A stretch of 64,000 nt of DNA from Enterobacter vonholyi. GTDB taxonomy: Bacteria > Pseudomonadota > Gammaproteobacteria > Enterobacterales > Enterobacteriaceae. The position numbers were made by a program, and so were the translations under genes. Each line of letters opens with the position of its first letter. Position 1 is the stretch's first letter. Positions 43,078 to 53,606 of this stretch are shown here, in pieces. The notes beneath the pieces were generated by a model, which worked only from the letters and a program-made list of their open reading frames with translations, was not told the origin of the DNA and ran no database searches. The stretch covers positions 33,537 to 97,536 of the forward strand of contig NZ_VTUC01000012.1 of the NCBI RefSeq assembly GCF_008364555.1. Reading direction: 5' to 3'.

Positions 43078-44766
43078 ATGGCAAGTTCGGGCACAACATC
43101 CACCAAGACGCGTTTTACCGGCGCGCAGCTGATCGTTCATCTGCTGGAGCGACAGGGCATTACCACGGTTGCGGGCATCCCCGGCGGCACGGTGCTGCCG
43201 CTGTACGATGCGTTAAGCCAAAGCACGCAGATCCGCCACGTGCTGGCGCGCCACGAGCAGGGGGCAGGCTTTATCGCTCAGGGCATGGCGCGTACCCAGG
43301 GTAAACCGGCGGTCTGTATGGCCTGCAGCGGGCCGGGCGCAACCAACCTGGTGACCGCCATCGCCGACGCGCGCCTCGACTCCATTCCGCTGATCTGCAT
43401 CACCGGCCAGGTACCGTCCTCGATGATCGGCACCGATGCGTTCCAGGAAGTGGATACCTACGGCATCTCTATCCCCATCACCAAACATAACTATTTAGTT
43501 CGCGATATCAGCGAGCTTCCTCAGGTTATCAGCGATGCGTTCCGCATTGCGCAGTCCGGCCGCCCGGGCCCGGTGTGGATAGACATTCCTAAGGATGTCC
43601 AGACCGCAGAGATCGAGATCGACGTTCTGCCGGAGCCGGGTGAGCGAGCCCCCGCGCCGGAATTCAGCGCTGAGAGCGTGCGCGACGCTGCCGCCATGAT
43701 TAACGCCGCCAAACGCCCGGTGCTCTATCTGGGCGGCGGGGCGATTAACGGCGCAGATGAAATCCGCGAGTTTGCAGAAAAAGCCAACCTGCCGACTACC
43801 ATGACCCTGATGGCGCTGGGCATGCTGCCAAAAGCGCACCCGCTGTCCCTGGGCATGCTGGGCATGCACGGCGCGCGCAGCACCAACTACATCCTGCAAG
43901 AGGCTGATTTGCTGATTGTTATGGGCGCGCGTTTTGATGACCGGGCGATTGGCAAAACCGAGCAGTTCTGCCCGAACGCGAAAATCATTCACGTGGATAT
44001 CGATCGCGCTGAGCTCGGCAAAATCAAACAGCCACACGTGGCGATTCAGGGGGATGTGGCGGAAGTACTGACGCAGCTGATCCCGCAAACGGATGCGACC
44101 GATCGCGCCGACTGGCGTCAGCTGGTGGCCGATCTGCAGCGTGAGTTCCCGGGCGCTATCCCAACCGAAGGCGATCCGCTGAGCCACTACGGACTGATCA
44201 ACGCCGTGGCCGCCTGCGTCGACGACAGCGCGATTATCACCACCGACGTCGGCCAGCATCAGATGTGGACCGCCCAGGCCTATCCGCTGAACCGTCCGCG
44301 CCAGTGGCTGACCTCCGGCGGTCTGGGAACCATGGGCTTCGGCCTGCCTGCGGCGGTCGGTGCAGCACTCGCCAACCCGGACCGCAAGGTCATCTGCTTC
44401 TCCGGTGACGGCAGCCTGATGATGAACATTCAGGAAATGGCGACCGCGGCCGAAAACCAGTTAGACGTGAAAATCATCCTGATGAACAACGAGGCGCTTG
44501 GCCTGGTCCACCAGCAGCAGAGCCTGTTCTACAAGCAGGGCGTGTTTGCGGCGACCTATCCGGGGATGATTAACTTTATGCAGATTGCTGCCGGCTTTGG
44601 CCTGCACACCTGCGATCTGAACGCGGAAGAGGATGCCCACGCGGCGCTGCAGGCGGCGATTTCTCGTCCGGGCCCGGCGCTGATCCACGTCCGTATCGAC
44701 CCTGAACAAAAAGTGTATCCGATGGTGCCGCCGGGTGCGGCAAATACTGAGATGGTGGGAGAATAA
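43078..44766 (+). CDS. ilvB: Acetolactate synthase I large subunit IlvB
   Basis: A 562-aa ThDP- and FAD-dependent enzyme, the exact E. coli length. The catalytic Glu lies in ARHEQGAGF and the ThDP/Mg motif is GDGSLMMNIQEM. It condenses two pyruvates to acetolactate (valine, leucine) or pyruvate with 2-oxobutyrate (isoleucine). It is controlled by the ivbL attenuator and forms a complex with IlvN, encoded 3 bp downstream. Confidence 0.98.
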   Translation: MASSGTTSTKTRFTGAQLIVHLLERQGITTVAGIPGGTVLPLYDALSQSTQIRHVLARHEQGAGFIAQGMARTQGKPAVCMACSGPGATNLVTAIADARLDSIPLICITGQVPSSMIGTDAFQEVDTYGISIPITKHNYLVRDISELPQVISDAFRIAQSGRPGPVWIDIPKDVQTAEIEIDVLPEPGERAPAPEFSAESVRDAAAMINAAKRPVLYLGGGAINGADEIREFAEKANLPTTMTLMALGMLPKAHPLSLGMLGMHGARSTNYILQEADLLIVMGARFDDRAIGKTEQFCPNAKIIHVDIDRAELGKIKQPHVAIQGDVAEVLTQLIPQTDATDRADWRQLVADLQREFPGAIPTEGDPLSHYGLINAVAACVDDSAIITTDVGQHQMWTAQAYPLNRPRQWLTSGGLGTMGFGLPAAVGAALANPDRKVICFSGDGSLMMNIQEMATAAENQLDVKIILMNNEALGLVHQQQSLFYKQGVFAATYPGMINFMQIAAGFGLHTCDLNAEEDAHAALQAAISRPGPALIHVRIDPEQKVYPMVPPGAANTEMVGE

Positions 44767-44769
44767 GCC

Positions 44770-45057
44770 ATGCAGAAACAACACGATAACGTCATTCTGG
44801 AACTCACCGTCCGCAACCATCCCGGCGTCATGACTCACGTCTGCGGGCTGTTTGCCCGCCGCGCGTTTAACGTGGAAGGCATTCTCTGTCTGCCGATTCA
44901 GGGCAGCGAGCACAGCCGCATCTGGCTCCTGGTGAACGATGACCAGCGTCTGGAGCAGATGATGGCGCAGATCGACAAGCTGGAGGACGTCACCAACGTG
45001 GCGCGCAACCAGTCCGATCCCACCATGTTTAACAAAATTGCGGTGTTTTTCGAATAG
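44770..45057 (+). CDS. ilvN: Acetolactate synthase I regulatory subunit IlvN
   Basis: A 95-aa ACT-domain protein ([21 protein letters not shown]). It activates IlvB and gives feedback inhibition by valine. It lies 3 bp after ilvB and is followed by a terminator. The length matches E. coli IlvN (96 aa). Confidence 0.97.
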   Translation: MQKQHDNVILELTVRNHPGVMTHVCGLFARRAFNVEGILCLPIQGSEHSRIWLLVNDDQRLEQMMAQIDKLEDVTNVARNQSDPTMFNKIAVFFE

Positions 45058-45080
45058 ATCGCTCATTGCTTGAACACCCG

Positions 45081-45112
45081 CGCGCTTATCGTTAAGGTAG
45101 GCGCGTTTTTTT
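45081..45112 (+). terminator. ilvBN terminator
   Basis: CGCGC and GCGCG arms with an inner CTTA/TAAG pairing are followed by TTTTTTT, 23 nt after the ilvN stop. Confidence 0.75.
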
Positions 45113-45134
45113 ATCCGCCCGCCAGGAACGCGCC

Positions 45135-45728
45135 ATGACCACCATCGCCCTTATCGACGACCACCTTATTGTCCGCTCCGGATTTGCCCAGCTTCTGAAC
45201 CTCGAACCGGATTTTCAGGTGGTGGCCGAGTTTGGCTCCGGTCGCGAGGCGCTGGTGGGCCTGCCGGGTCGCGGGGTGCAGGTCTGTATCTGCGATATCT
45301 CGATGCCGGATCTCTCCGGGCTGGAGCTGTTAAGCCAGCTGCCGAAAGGGATGGCGACGATCATGCTGTCGGTTCACGACAGCTCGGCGCTGGTCGAGCA
45401 GGCGCTTAACGCGGGCGCGCGCGGCTTCCTTTCCAAACGCTGTAGCCCGGACGAGCTGATTGCCGCCGTGCGCACCGTCTCCACCGGCGGCTGCTACCTG
45501 ACGCCGGATATCGCCATCAAGCTGGCGGCCGGCAGGCAGGATCCGCTCACCAGACGCGAGCGTCAGGTGGCTGAGAAGCTCGCGCAGGGGATGTCGGTGA
45601 AAGAGATTGCGGCTGAGCTGGATTTGTCGCCAAAAACCGTGCATGTCCATCGCGCCAACCTGCTGGAAAAACTCAACGTCAATAACGACGTCGAGCTGGC
45701 GCGCCGCATGTTCGACAGCTGGCAATGA
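45135..45728 (+). CDS. uhpA: Response regulator UhpA
   Basis: A 197-aa NarL/FixJ-type regulator. The receiver domain has the acidic pocket IDDH and the phosphorylated Asp54 (CDISMPD); the C-terminal LuxR-type helix-turn-helix reads [21 protein letters not shown]. Phosphorylated UhpA activates uhpT. Its stop overlaps the uhpB start (ATGA). Confidence 0.97.
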   Translation: MTTIALIDDHLIVRSGFAQLLNLEPDFQVVAEFGSGREALVGLPGRGVQVCICDISMPDLSGLELLSQLPKGMATIMLSVHDSSALVEQALNAGARGFLSKRCSPDELIAAVRTVSTGGCYLTPDIAIKLAAGRQDPLTRRERQVAEKLAQGMSVKEIAAELDLSPKTVHVHRANLLEKLNVNNDVELARRMFDSWQ

Positions 45729-47230
45729 GTTCCGCTTTTTCACGGCTGATCGCCGTCGTTGCCAGCTTTTTTATCTTCTCTGCCGCGTGGTTCTGCCTGT
45801 GGAGCATCAGCCTGCATCTGGTGGAACGTCCTGAACTGGCGGTGCTGCTGTTTCCATTCGGCCTGCGTCTGGGGCTGATGCTGCAATGCCCGCGCGGCTA
45901 CTGGCCCGTTTTGCTCGGGGCAGAGTGGCTGATGCTGGTCTGGCTGGCTCAGGAGGTTGCCCTCGCGCATCTTCCCTTATTGATGACCGGAAGCCTGCTC
46001 ACGCTTCTCCCGGTTGCCCTCATTTCCCGCTATCGTTACCAGCGCGACTGGCGCACCCTGCTGCGGCAGGGTGCGGCGCTGATTGCCGCCGCACTGCTGC
46101 AGTCCCTGCCGTGGATTGGCGACAAGGAGATGCTCAACGCCCTGCTGCTGACCCTCACCGGTGGCCTGACGCTGGCACCCACCTGCCTCGTGATCTGGCA
46201 CTACCTCACCAGCACCGTCTGGCAGCCGCTCGGCCCGGGGCTGGTTTCCCAACCGGTGAACTGGCGCGCCCGGCATCTCATCTGGTATCTGCTGCTGTTC
46301 GTGGTGAGCCTCTGGCTTCAGCTGGGTTTGCCCGCCGAGCTTTCACGCTTCACGCCGTTTTGCCTTGCGCTGCCGATTATTGCTCTGGCCTGGCACTACG
46401 GCTGGCAGGGGGCGCTGATCGCCACCCTGATGAACGCCATCGCGCTGATCGCCAGCCAGACCTGGCACGACCATCCGGTGGATTTGCTGCTCTCACTGCT
46501 GGCCCAGAGCCTGACCGGGCTGCTGCTGGGCGCGGGCATTCAGCGACTGCGCGAGCTGAACCAGTCCCTGCAGACCGAGCTGGCGCGCAACCGCCGTCTG
46601 GCTGAACGCCTGCTGGAGACGGAAGAGAGCGTGCGGCAGGAGGTGGCCCGCGAGCTGCACGATGATATCGGCCAGACGATCACCGCCATCCGCACCCAGG
46701 CGGGCATTGTCCAGCGTCTTGCGGCGGAAAATGCGGGCGTGAAGCAGGGCGGGGCGCATATTGAACAGCTTTCGCTGGGTGTGTATGACTCGGTGCGACG
46801 CCTGCTCGGCAGGCTGCGGCCGCGCCAGCTTGACGACCTGTCGCTGGAGCAGGCGGTACGCTCCCTGATGCGCGAGATGGAGCTGGAAAGCCGCGGCATT
46901 GTCAGCCATCTCGACTGGCGCATTAGCGAACCTGCGCTGAGCGAAGGCCAGCGCGTAACCCTGTTCCGCGTCTGTCAGGAAGGGCTGAACAATATCGTCA
47001 AGCACGCCAGTGCCAGCGCGGTCACGATACAGGGCTGGCAGCAGGACGAGCGCCTGATGCTGGTGATTGAAGACGACGGCTGCGGCCTGCCGCCGGGCTC
47101 CGGCCAGCAGGGCTTTGGCCTGGCGGGCATGCGCGAGCGCGTCAAGGCGCTGGGCGGCACGCTGAACCTTTCCTGTACCCACGGGACGCGCGTCAGCGTC
47201 AGTTTGCCGTTAAGGACGCATCATGTTTAA
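45725..47230 (+). CDS. uhpB: Sensor histidine kinase UhpB
   Basis: A 501-aa kinase. An N-terminal MASE1 membrane part (about eight spans, residues 1-275) is followed by a HisKA_3 domain with the phosphorylated His312 ([11 protein letters not shown]) and a HATPase domain ([27 protein letters not shown]). UhpB senses external glucose 6-phosphate together with UhpC. It overlaps uhpA by 4 bp and uhpC by 8 bp. Confidence 0.96.
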   Translation: MSSAFSRLIAVVASFFIFSAAWFCLWSISLHLVERPELAVLLFPFGLRLGLMLQCPRGYWPVLLGAEWLMLVWLAQEVALAHLPLLMTGSLLTLLPVALISRYRYQRDWRTLLRQGAALIAAALLQSLPWIGDKEMLNALLLTLTGGLTLAPTCLVIWHYLTSTVWQPLGPGLVSQPVNWRARHLIWYLLLFVVSLWLQLGLPAELSRFTPFCLALPIIALAWHYGWQGALIATLMNAIALIASQTWHDHPVDLLLSLLAQSLTGLLLGAGIQRLRELNQSLQTELARNRRLAERLLETEESVRQEVARELHDDIGQTITAIRTQAGIVQRLAAENAGVKQGGAHIEQLSLGVYDSVRRLLGRLRPRQLDDLSLEQAVRSLMREMELESRGIVSHLDWRISEPALSEGQRVTLFRVCQEGLNNIVKHASASAVTIQGWQQDERLMLVIEDDGCGLPPGSGQQGFGLAGMRERVKALGGTLNLSCTHGTRVSVSLPLRTHHV

Positions 47231-48542
47231 AACCCCAGCCAGCGCAGCCCCATTAAGCAACAAAGCGGAAATCGACGCCCGATACCGCTACTGGCGACGT
47301 CATATCCTGATTACTATCTGGCTCGGCTACGCGCTGTTCTACTTCACCCGCAAAAGCTTCAACGCCGCCGCGCCGGAGATCCTCGCCAGCGGCGTGATGA
47401 CGCGCACCGATATCGGCCTGCTGGCAACGCTGTTTTACATCACCTACGGCCTGTCGAAGTTCTTCTCCGGTATTGTTAGCGACCGCTCTAACGCCCGCTA
47501 TTTCATGGGCGTTGGGCTGATCGCGACCGGGGTGGTGAACATCCTGTTTGGTTTCTCCACATCGCTTTGGGCCTTCGCCCTGCTGTGGGCGCTGAACGCC
47601 TTTTTCCAGGGCTGGGGCGCGCCGGTCTGCGCCCGCCTGCTCACGGCGTGGTACTCGCGCAACGAGCGCGGCGGCTGGTGGGCCGTCTGGAACACCGCGC
47701 ATAACGTCGGCGGGGCGCTGATCCCGATGGTGGTCGGCGCCGCGGCGCTGCACTACGGCTGGCGCGCGGGGATGATGATTGCCGGTGGCCTCGCCATTCT
47801 CGCCGGGCTGTTCCTCTGCTGGCGCCTCCGCGACAGGCCGCAAACCGTTGGCCTGCCTGCGGTGGGCGACTGGCGGCACGACGAAATGGAGATTGCCCAG
47901 CAGCAGGAGGGGGCGGGGCTGACCCATAAGGAGATCCTCACCAAATACGTGCTGAAAAACCCGTACATCTGGCTGCTGTCGCTCTGCTACGTGCTGGTCT
48001 ACGTGGTGCGCGCGGCTATCAACGACTGGGGCAATCTGTACATGTCCGAGACGCTCGGCGTGGACCTGGTCACCGCTAACTCGGCGGTGACGATGTTCGA
48101 ACTGGGCGGGTTTATCGGCGCGCTGGTAGCGGGCTGGGGTTCGGATAAGCTGTTCAACGGCAACCGCGGCCCGATGAACCTGATTTTTGCCGCCGGAATT
48201 TTGCTCTCCGTCGGCTCGCTGTGGCTGATGCCTTTCGCCAGCTACGTGATGCAGGCGGCGTGCTTTTTTACCACCGGCTTCTTCGTCTTTGGCCCGCAGA
48301 TGCTCATCGGCATGGCAGCGGCGGAGTGTTCCCACAAAGAGGCGGCAGGCGCGGCGACGGGCTTTGTCGGGCTGTTTGCCTACCTTGGCGCATCGCTCTC
48401 CGGCTGGCCGCTGGCGCGGGTGATCGATATCTGGCACTGGAGCGGTTTCTTCGCGGTGATCGCCATCGCGGCGGGAATTTCCGCCCTGCTGCTGCTGCCT
48501 TTCCTGCACGCGCAGGCCCCACGCGAGATGGGTGAAGCGTGA
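47223..48542 (+). CDS. uhpC: Glucose-6-phosphate sensor UhpC
   Basis: A 439-aa MFS protein of the organophosphate:phosphate antiporter family with 12 spans, the same length as E. coli UhpC. The family motif ([22 protein letters not shown]) is clear. It acts as a receptor for glucose 6-phosphate and activates UhpB, rather than as the main transporter. It overlaps uhpB by 8 bp. Confidence 0.96.
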   Translation: MFKTPASAAPLSNKAEIDARYRYWRRHILITIWLGYALFYFTRKSFNAAAPEILASGVMTRTDIGLLATLFYITYGLSKFFSGIVSDRSNARYFMGVGLIATGVVNILFGFSTSLWAFALLWALNAFFQGWGAPVCARLLTAWYSRNERGGWWAVWNTAHNVGGALIPMVVGAAALHYGWRAGMMIAGGLAILAGLFLCWRLRDRPQTVGLPAVGDWRHDEMEIAQQQEGAGLTHKEILTKYVLKNPYIWLLSLCYVLVYVVRAAINDWGNLYMSETLGVDLVTANSAVTMFELGGFIGALVAGWGSDKLFNGNRGPMNLIFAAGILLSVGSLWLMPFASYVMQAACFFTTGFFVFGPQMLIGMAAAECSHKEAAGAATGFVGLFAYLGASLSGWPLARVIDIWHWSGFFAVIAIAAGISALLLLPFLHAQAPREMGEA

Positions 48543-48598
48543 TGCGCCTCACCTTTCTGGCTCGAGTGGCGTAAAACTAAGAAATTTTCCCGGTTTTA

Positions 48599-48676
48599 CC
48601 TGGACGCTGTCTCAGGCATCTCTCCTGGCTGATTTTTACAATGCCTGCCATTCGCAGGTAAAAATCAGCTCAGGAG
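48599..48676 (+). promoter_or_regulatory. uhpT promoter with UhpA-type dyads
   Basis: CCTG-N10-CAGG at 48599-48616 resembles a UhpA site. A -10 TACAAT lies at 48637-48642, with no good -35, as expected for an activator-dependent promoter. A long interrupted palindrome pairs 48622-48639 with 48658-48676, including the ribosome site CAGGAG (48671-48676), and an inner CCTGC/GCAGG stem. Confidence 0.6.
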
Positions 48677-48682
48677 CAAACC

Positions 48683-50074
48683 ATGCTGGCCTTCCTCAAC
48701 CAGGTGCGCAAGCCGACCCTGGATCTGCCGCTCGACGTGCGGCGCAAAATGTGGTTCAAACCGTTCATGCAGTCCTATCTGGTGGTCTTTATCGGCTACC
48801 TGACCATGTACCTGATCCGCAAAAACTTTAATATCGCGCAGAACGACATGATCTCCACCTACGGGCTGAGCATGACGCAGCTGGGGATGATTGGCCTGGG
48901 CTTCTCCATCACCTACGGCGTGGGAAAAACGGTTGTGTCCTACTATGCGGACGGCAAAAACACCAAGCAGTTCCTGCCGTTTATGCTGATCCTCTCCGCC
49001 ATCTGTATGCTCGGCTTCAGCGCCAGCATGGGCGCAGGGTCTGTCAGCCTGTTCCTGATGATCGCCTTCTACGCCCTGAGCGGCTTCTTCCAGAGTACCG
49101 GCGGGTCGTGCAGCTACTCCACCATCACCAAGTGGACCCCGCGCCGCAAGCGTGGTTCGTACCTCGGCATGTGGAACATCTCCCACAACCTCGGCGGAGC
49201 GGGTGCGGCAGGCGTGGCGCTGTTTGGCGCAAACTACCTGTTCGACGGCCACGTGATCGGCATGTTTATCTTCCCGTCGATTATTGCCCTGATTGTCGGC
49301 TTTATTGGCCTGCGCTACGGCAGCGACTCCCCGGAATCGTACGGCCTCGGCAAAGCCGAAGAGCTGTTCGGGGAAGAGATCAGCGAAGAGGACAAAGAGA
49401 CCGAAGAGAACGAGATGTCCAAATGGCAGATCTTTGTTGAGTACGTGCTGAAAAACAAAGTGATCTGGCTGCTGTGCTTCTCAAACATCTTCCTGTACGT
49501 GGTGCGTATCGGCATCGACCAGTGGTCCACCGTGTACGCCTTCCAGGAGCTTAAGCTCTCTAAAGAGGTGGCGATTCAGGGCTTCACCCTGTTCGAAGTG
49601 GGCGCGCTTGTGGGCACCCTGCTGTGGGGCTGGCTCTCTGACCTCGCCAACGGCCGTCGTGCGCTGGTGGCCTGCGTCGCGCTGGCGCTGATTATCGCCA
49701 CACTTGGCGTCTACCAGCATGCCAGCAACCAGTACGTTTACCTCGCATCCCTGTTCGCGCTCGGCTTCCTGGTGTTTGGTCCGCAGCTGCTGATCGGCGT
49801 GGCGGCAGTGGGCTTCGTACCGAAAAAAGCGATCGGCGCTGCCGATGGGATTAAAGGCACCTTCGCCTATCTGATTGGCGACAGCTTCGCCAAGCTGGGT
49901 CTGGGGATGATCGCTGACGGTACGCCAATTTTCGGCCTCACCGGCTGGGCGGGCACCTTCGCGGCGCTGGATGCGGCAGCGATCGGCTGTATCGTCCTGA
50001 TGGCGATGGTCGCGGTACTGGAGGAACGTAAAATTCGCCGTGAGAATCGTGCGCAGAAATTAAAAACAGCCTGA
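48683..50074 (+). CDS. uhpT: Hexose-6-phosphate:phosphate antiporter UhpT
   Basis: A 463-aa MFS antiporter, equal in length to E. coli UhpT, with 12 spans and the signature [20 protein letters not shown]. It exchanges sugar phosphates for inorganic phosphate and is also an entry route for fosfomycin. The reading frame is intact. The start is ATG at 48683 with CAGGAG 6 nt before. Transcription depends on UhpA. Confidence 0.97.
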   Translation: MLAFLNQVRKPTLDLPLDVRRKMWFKPFMQSYLVVFIGYLTMYLIRKNFNIAQNDMISTYGLSMTQLGMIGLGFSITYGVGKTVVSYYADGKNTKQFLPFMLILSAICMLGFSASMGAGSVSLFLMIAFYALSGFFQSTGGSCSYSTITKWTPRRKRGSYLGMWNISHNLGGAGAAGVALFGANYLFDGHVIGMFIFPSIIALIVGFIGLRYGSDSPESYGLGKAEELFGEEISEEDKETEENEMSKWQIFVEYVLKNKVIWLLCFSNIFLYVVRIGIDQWSTVYAFQELKLSKEVAIQGFTLFEVGALVGTLLWGWLSDLANGRRALVACVALALIIATLGVYQHASNQYVYLASLFALGFLVFGPQLLIGVAAVGFVPKKAIGAADGIKGTFAYLIGDSFAKLGLGMIADGTPIFGLTGWAGTFAALDAAAIGCIVLMAMVAVLEERKIRRENRAQKLKTA

Positions 50075-50093
50075 GTGTGCAGGTAACGTCTTT

Positions 50094-50120
50094 GCCCGGT
50101 GTGTGATGCCGGGCTTTTTT
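50094..50120 (+). terminator. uhpT terminator
   Basis: GCCCGG-TGTGTGATG-CCGGGC followed by TTTTTT, 19 nt after the uhpT stop. In E. coli the 3' end of this mRNA gives the sRNA UhpU; whether that holds here cannot be judged. Confidence 0.85.
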
Positions 50121-50249
50121 ATTTCCGCCGACGGCATTAATACCTTATCCCCCGTCCCGCGACGTCTTTTCAGTGCACTATTCTGGTTCTGCCCGCTGTT
50201 GACGCCGTGCGTTTCCCGCTATGATGATCGGCTAGTCAAAGGAGAACGC

Positions 50250-50702
50250 ATGGTCTGGATAATGCTGGCAACGCTTGCCGTGGTGTTTGTGGTGGGATTT
50301 CGCGTCCTGACCTCAGACTCCCGCCGCGCCATCAAACGTTTAAGCGAGCGTCTGGGCATCACCCCGATGCCGGTTGAGTCGATGATCGATCAGTTCGGCA
50401 AAATGCCGGGCAATGAGTTTATCCGCTACCTTGAGCGCCCGGACGAAGCGCATCTGCAAAACGCCGCGCAGGTGCTGCTGATCTGGCAGGTCTGCATTGT
50501 CGACGCCAGCGAGGAGAACCTGCACGCCTGGCACCGCATGCTGCGAAAAGCCCGCCTTGCCGCACCCATTACCGATGCGCAAATTCGTCTGGCGCTTGGC
50601 TTTATGCGCGAGATGGAGCCCGATCCGCAGGAGCTGAACGCCTTCCAGCTACGCTATAACCAGCTCTTCCTGCCGGAAGAGGGCGTGTTTTATCTGCACT
50701 GA
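50250..50702 (+). CDS. yicN: YicN family protein (DUF1198)
   Basis: A 150-aa protein with one N-terminal membrane span (WIMLATLAVVFVVGFRVL) and a helical cytoplasmic domain, matching E. coli YicN. The frame is open 49 codons upstream, but ATG 50250 follows AAAGGAG and aligns with the E. coli start. The function is unknown. It lies between uhpT and nepI as in E. coli. Confidence 0.92.
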   Translation: MVWIMLATLAVVFVVGFRVLTSDSRRAIKRLSERLGITPMPVESMIDQFGKMPGNEFIRYLERPDEAHLQNAAQVLLIWQVCIVDASEENLHAWHRMLRKARLAAPITDAQIRLALGFMREMEPDPQELNAFQLRYNQLFLPEEGVFYLH

Positions 50703-50804
50703 TCCCCTCTAAAAACCACAAAAGTTGTCTAAACGTTAAATCCGTCACACTTTTGATGATAAACTGCGCGACTTTTCCGCACGTTTTTATCTTCAGGTGA
50801 CGCC

Positions 50805-51995
50805 ATGACAGAACATATCCAGCCCACGACCAGACCGCAGACCAAAGAGGTTTCACGCCCCAACTGGTCGGCGGTTTTCTCCGTGGCGTTCTGCGTCGCC
50901 TGCCTGATTACCGTTGAGTTTCTGCCGGTGAGCCTGCTGACACCGATGGCGCAGGACCTGGGCATTTCCGAAGGCGTGGCGGGGCAGTCCGTTACCGTCA
51001 CCGCGTTTGTGGCGATGTTTGCCAGCCTGTTTATCACCCAGGTGATTGGCACTATCGACCGCCGCAAAGTGGTCATTCTGTTCAGCGTGCTGCTGACGCT
51101 CTCCTGCCTGCTGGTCTCCTTCGCGGAAAGCTTCACCCTGCTGCTGCTCGGTCGCGCCTGTCTTGGTCTGGGGCTCGGCGGCTTCTGGGCGATGTCCGCC
51201 TCGCTGACCATGCGCCTGGTGCCTGCGCGCACCGTGCCGAAAGCGCTGTCCGTCATCTTTGGCGCGGTCTCCATCGCGCTGGTGATTGCCGCGCCGCTGG
51301 GCAGCTTCCTGGGCGGGATTATCGGCTGGCGTAACGTCTTTAATGCGGCGGCGGTTATGGGCGTGCTTTGCGTTATCTGGGTGTGGAAGGCGCTGCCGTC
51401 CCTGCCGGGCGAAGCGGCGCACCACAAACAGAACATGTTCAGCCTGCTGAAGCGTCCCGGCGTGCTGGCGGGGATGACCGCGATCTTTATGTCCTTTGCC
51501 GGGCAGTTTGCCTTCTTTACCTATATCCGCCCGGTGTTTATGACTATGGCGGGCTTTGACGTAGACGGCCTGACGCTGGTGCTGCTGAGCTTCGGTATCG
51601 CCAGCTTTGTCGGTACGTCGCTTTCGTCCCAGTTCCTGAAGCGCTCCCTGAAGGTGGCGCTGGCGGGTGCGCCGCTGGTGCTGGCCGTGAGCGCCGCGGT
51701 GCTGGTGCTGTGGGGCAGCGATAAGTGGGTCGCGTCTGCCATTGCGATTATCTGGGGCTTTGCCTTTGCGCTGGTGCCGGTGGGCTGGTCGACGTGGATC
51801 ACCCGCTCGCTTGCCGATCAGGCTGAAAAAGCCGGGTCGATTCAGGTGGCGGTGATCCAGCTGGCGAACACCTGCGGCGCGGCGATTGGCGGCGTGGCGC
51901 TCGACCACCTGGGGCTGACGTCACCGCTGGTGATTTCCGGTACGCTGATGCTTTTGACCGCGCTGCTGGTGGCGGGCAAGGTTAAAGCACGTTGA
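50805..51995 (+). CDS. nepI: Purine ribonucleoside efflux pump NepI
   Basis: A 396-aa MFS exporter (DHA1 type), the same length as E. coli NepI (YicM). Twelve spans are visible and the block [18 protein letters not shown] precedes the motif A loop. It exports inosine and guanosine and lowers toxicity of 6-mercaptopurine in E. coli. The AGGTGACGCC site precedes the ATG. Confidence 0.95.
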   Translation: MTEHIQPTTRPQTKEVSRPNWSAVFSVAFCVACLITVEFLPVSLLTPMAQDLGISEGVAGQSVTVTAFVAMFASLFITQVIGTIDRRKVVILFSVLLTLSCLLVSFAESFTLLLLGRACLGLGLGGFWAMSASLTMRLVPARTVPKALSVIFGAVSIALVIAAPLGSFLGGIIGWRNVFNAAAVMGVLCVIWVWKALPSLPGEAAHHKQNMFSLLKRPGVLAGMTAIFMSFAGQFAFFTYIRPVFMTMAGFDVDGLTLVLLSFGIASFVGTSLSSQFLKRSLKVALAGAPLVLAVSAAVLVLWGSDKWVASAIAIIWGFAFALVPVGWSTWITRSLADQAEKAGSIQVAVIQLANTCGAAIGGVALDHLGLTSPLVISGTLMLLTALLVAGKVKAR

Positions 51996-52024
51996 TTGAT
52001 AAATAGTCACTTCATCGATATACT

Positions 52025-52042
52025 TGTACCGTAACTTGTACA
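52025..52042 (+). promoter_or_regulatory. YefM operator
   Basis: TGTACC (52025-52030) and TGTACA (52037-52042) are 12 bp apart centre to centre, exactly the spacing of the two TGTACA palindromes bound by YefM-YoeB in E. coli (recalled). The second abuts the ribosome site AGGAGGG. Confidence 0.8.
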
Positions 52043-52051
52043 GGAGGGAAT

Positions 52052-52324
52052 ATGCAGGTTGTGACGTTTACCGAAGCACGAAGCCGACTCAAAGATGTGT
52101 TGGACGACGTGAATGACAACGTGGAGACAACCATCATCAGCCGCCGAAACGGGGGGGACGCGGTGGTTATGTCTCTGCAGCACTACAACTCGATGATGGA
52201 AACCATCCATCTGATGAGTTCGCCTGCTAACGCCAGCCGACTGATGGAGTCAATCGCACAGGCAAATACCGGAAAAACCACGCAGAGGGATCTGATAGAT
52301 GACCAGGCTACTGATTTGGACTGA
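52052..52324 (+). CDS. yefM: Antitoxin YefM
   Basis: A 90-aa Phd/YefM-family antitoxin (MQVVTFTEARSRLKDVLDDV; ISRRNGGDAVVMSLQHYNS). The N-terminal half binds the operator and the C-terminal half wraps the toxin. It overlaps yoeB by 26 bp. E. coli K-12 has its yefM-yoeB pair elsewhere, so this copy sits at a different locus, between nepI and yicL. Confidence 0.93.
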   Translation: MQVVTFTEARSRLKDVLDDVNDNVETTIISRRNGGDAVVMSLQHYNSMMETIHLMSSPANASRLMESIAQANTGKTTQRDLIDDQATDLD

Positions 52325-52565
52325 TAACGGCTGGGATGATTACCTGTGGTGGCAGGAGCAGGACAAGAAAACGCTTCGCAGAATCAATAAATTGATTGAA
52401 GATGCGAAGCTTCAACCTTTCGATGGCCTGGGTAAGCCGGAACCCCTTAAAGGTAACCTTTCCGGATACTGGTCCCGTCGAATCAATGATACCGATCGTC
52501 TGGTTTACGGGGTGTCAGATAGCGCTCTTACTATTTTAATGTGCCGCTATCACTATTATTCGTAG
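52299..52565 (+). CDS. yoeB: mRNA endonuclease toxin YoeB
   Basis: An 88-aa RelE-superfamily toxin that cleaves mRNA in the ribosomal A site. The catalytic residues appear intact: Glu48 in KPEPLK, Arg67 in DRLVY and His85-Tyr86 in CRYHYY. The start ATG at 52299 lies inside yefM. Its stop is only 1 bp from the stop of convergent yicL. Confidence 0.94.
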   Translation: MTRLLIWTDNGWDDYLWWQEQDKKTLRRINKLIEDAKLQPFDGLGKPEPLKGNLSGYWSRRINDTDRLVYGVSDSALTILMCRYHYYS

Positions 52566-52566
52566 A

Positions 52567-53472
52567 TCACGCCGATGTCCTCACCCGTCTTCTTGAATCC
52601 ATCGAAATCAGTACAACCGACGACACGATCAGCAGCGTCCCCAGCCAGTCCGGCAGGGTGAACGCCACGCCCAGCAACACCACCGACAGCAGCGCGCTGC
52701 TCAGCGGCTCGGCGCAGCTCAGAATGCTCGCCTTCGGCCCGCCTATCGTCTGCGCGCCTTTCAGATACAGGCTAAACGTCAGCGCGGTGCCAATCACCAC
52801 CAGATAGAAAAACGCCAGCAGCAGGCTGCCGTCAATGACGAAGGTCGTCCCGCGCCCGGCGTAGAACGGCGTCAGCATTAACCCGGCAATCAACATACTC
52901 CAGCCGACAATCGGCAATGTGCCGTAGCGGGCGATAAGCGATGACGGATAGGTGGTGTAAAATGCGGCGGCAAACGCCGAGGCGATGCCGAAGAACAGTG
53001 CGGCAGGCGAGATGGAGAGCGAGGTTGGGTCGCCGTGGGTGACCAGCAGGAACGTTCCGACCAGCGAGGTCACAATCGCGGATAAAACAAACACGCCGGG
53101 GCGCTTTTTCCGCGCCAGCGCGAACCAGGCCACGATAATCGTTGGCGACAGAAACTGCAGAACGGTAGCGGTCGCGGCGTTGGATTTTTCAATCGTCAGC
53201 AGGAAGGTGAGCTGCACGGTGAGCGCGCCGACCAGCGAGAAAAACAGCAGGCTGAGGGCGTCTTTGCGATGCTTGATGACCGAGAAAATCTTGTCGCCGT
53301 GAACGAAGGAGAGCGTCAGCAGGATCACGCCGGTAAACAGCAGGCGAACCATGGTCAGGTAAGGCGAAGAAATGTGGCTTTTCTCCATGATGTACTGCGC
53401 GCAAACGCCGGAACTGCCCCATAAAACGGCGGCGATCAGGACGTTCAGCATCCCTTTACGTGTAGAACCCAT
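52567..53472 (-). CDS. yicL: DMT-superfamily transporter YicL
   Basis: A 301-aa EamA transporter with ten spans in two repeats, closely matching E. coli YicL ([20 protein letters not shown]). The export substrate is unknown. The ATG at 53472 follows GGGGAG. A BIME follows upstream. Confidence 0.93.
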   Translation of the reverse strand: MGSTRKGMLNVLIAAVLWGSSGVCAQYIMEKSHISSPYLTMVRLLFTGVILLTLSFVHGDKIFSVIKHRKDALSLLFFSLVGALTVQLTFLLTIEKSNAATATVLQFLSPTIIVAWFALARKKRPGVFVLSAIVTSLVGTFLLVTHGDPTSLSISPAALFFGIASAFAAAFYTTYPSSLIARYGTLPIVGWSMLIAGLMLTPFYAGRGTTFVIDGSLLLAFFYLVVIGTALTFSLYLKGAQTIGGPKASILSCAEPLSSALLSVVLLGVAFTLPDWLGTLLIVSSVVLISMDSRRRVRTSA

Positions 53473-53520
53473 TTTCTCCCCTGTTATGTTGGTTTTTTTC
53501 TAGCATAACATGGGATCTTT

Positions 53521-53588
53521 CCGGGTGGCGCTACGCTTACCCGGCCTACAAAACCTTGTAGGCCCGTGCAAGCGCAGCGCCGCCGGGC
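53521..53588. repeat. BIME: two REP palindromes and a short IR
   Basis: CCGGGT...ACCCGG (53521-53544), CCTACAA-AACC-TTGTAGG (53545-53562) and CCCG...CGGGC (53563-53588) in a row, a classic bacterial interspersed mosaic element. Confidence 0.9.
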
Positions 53589-53606
53589 GAAACAAACGGC
53601 GCTGTA

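Noticed and set aside
47253..48509. 418-codon open frame opposite uhpC
   Set aside because: Composition is Arg/Gln/His-rich, typical of antisense shadows; uhpC on the other strand is certain.
50853..51908. 351-codon open frame opposite nepI
   Set aside because: Antisense shadow of a conserved membrane transporter with no hydrophobic or domain pattern of its own.
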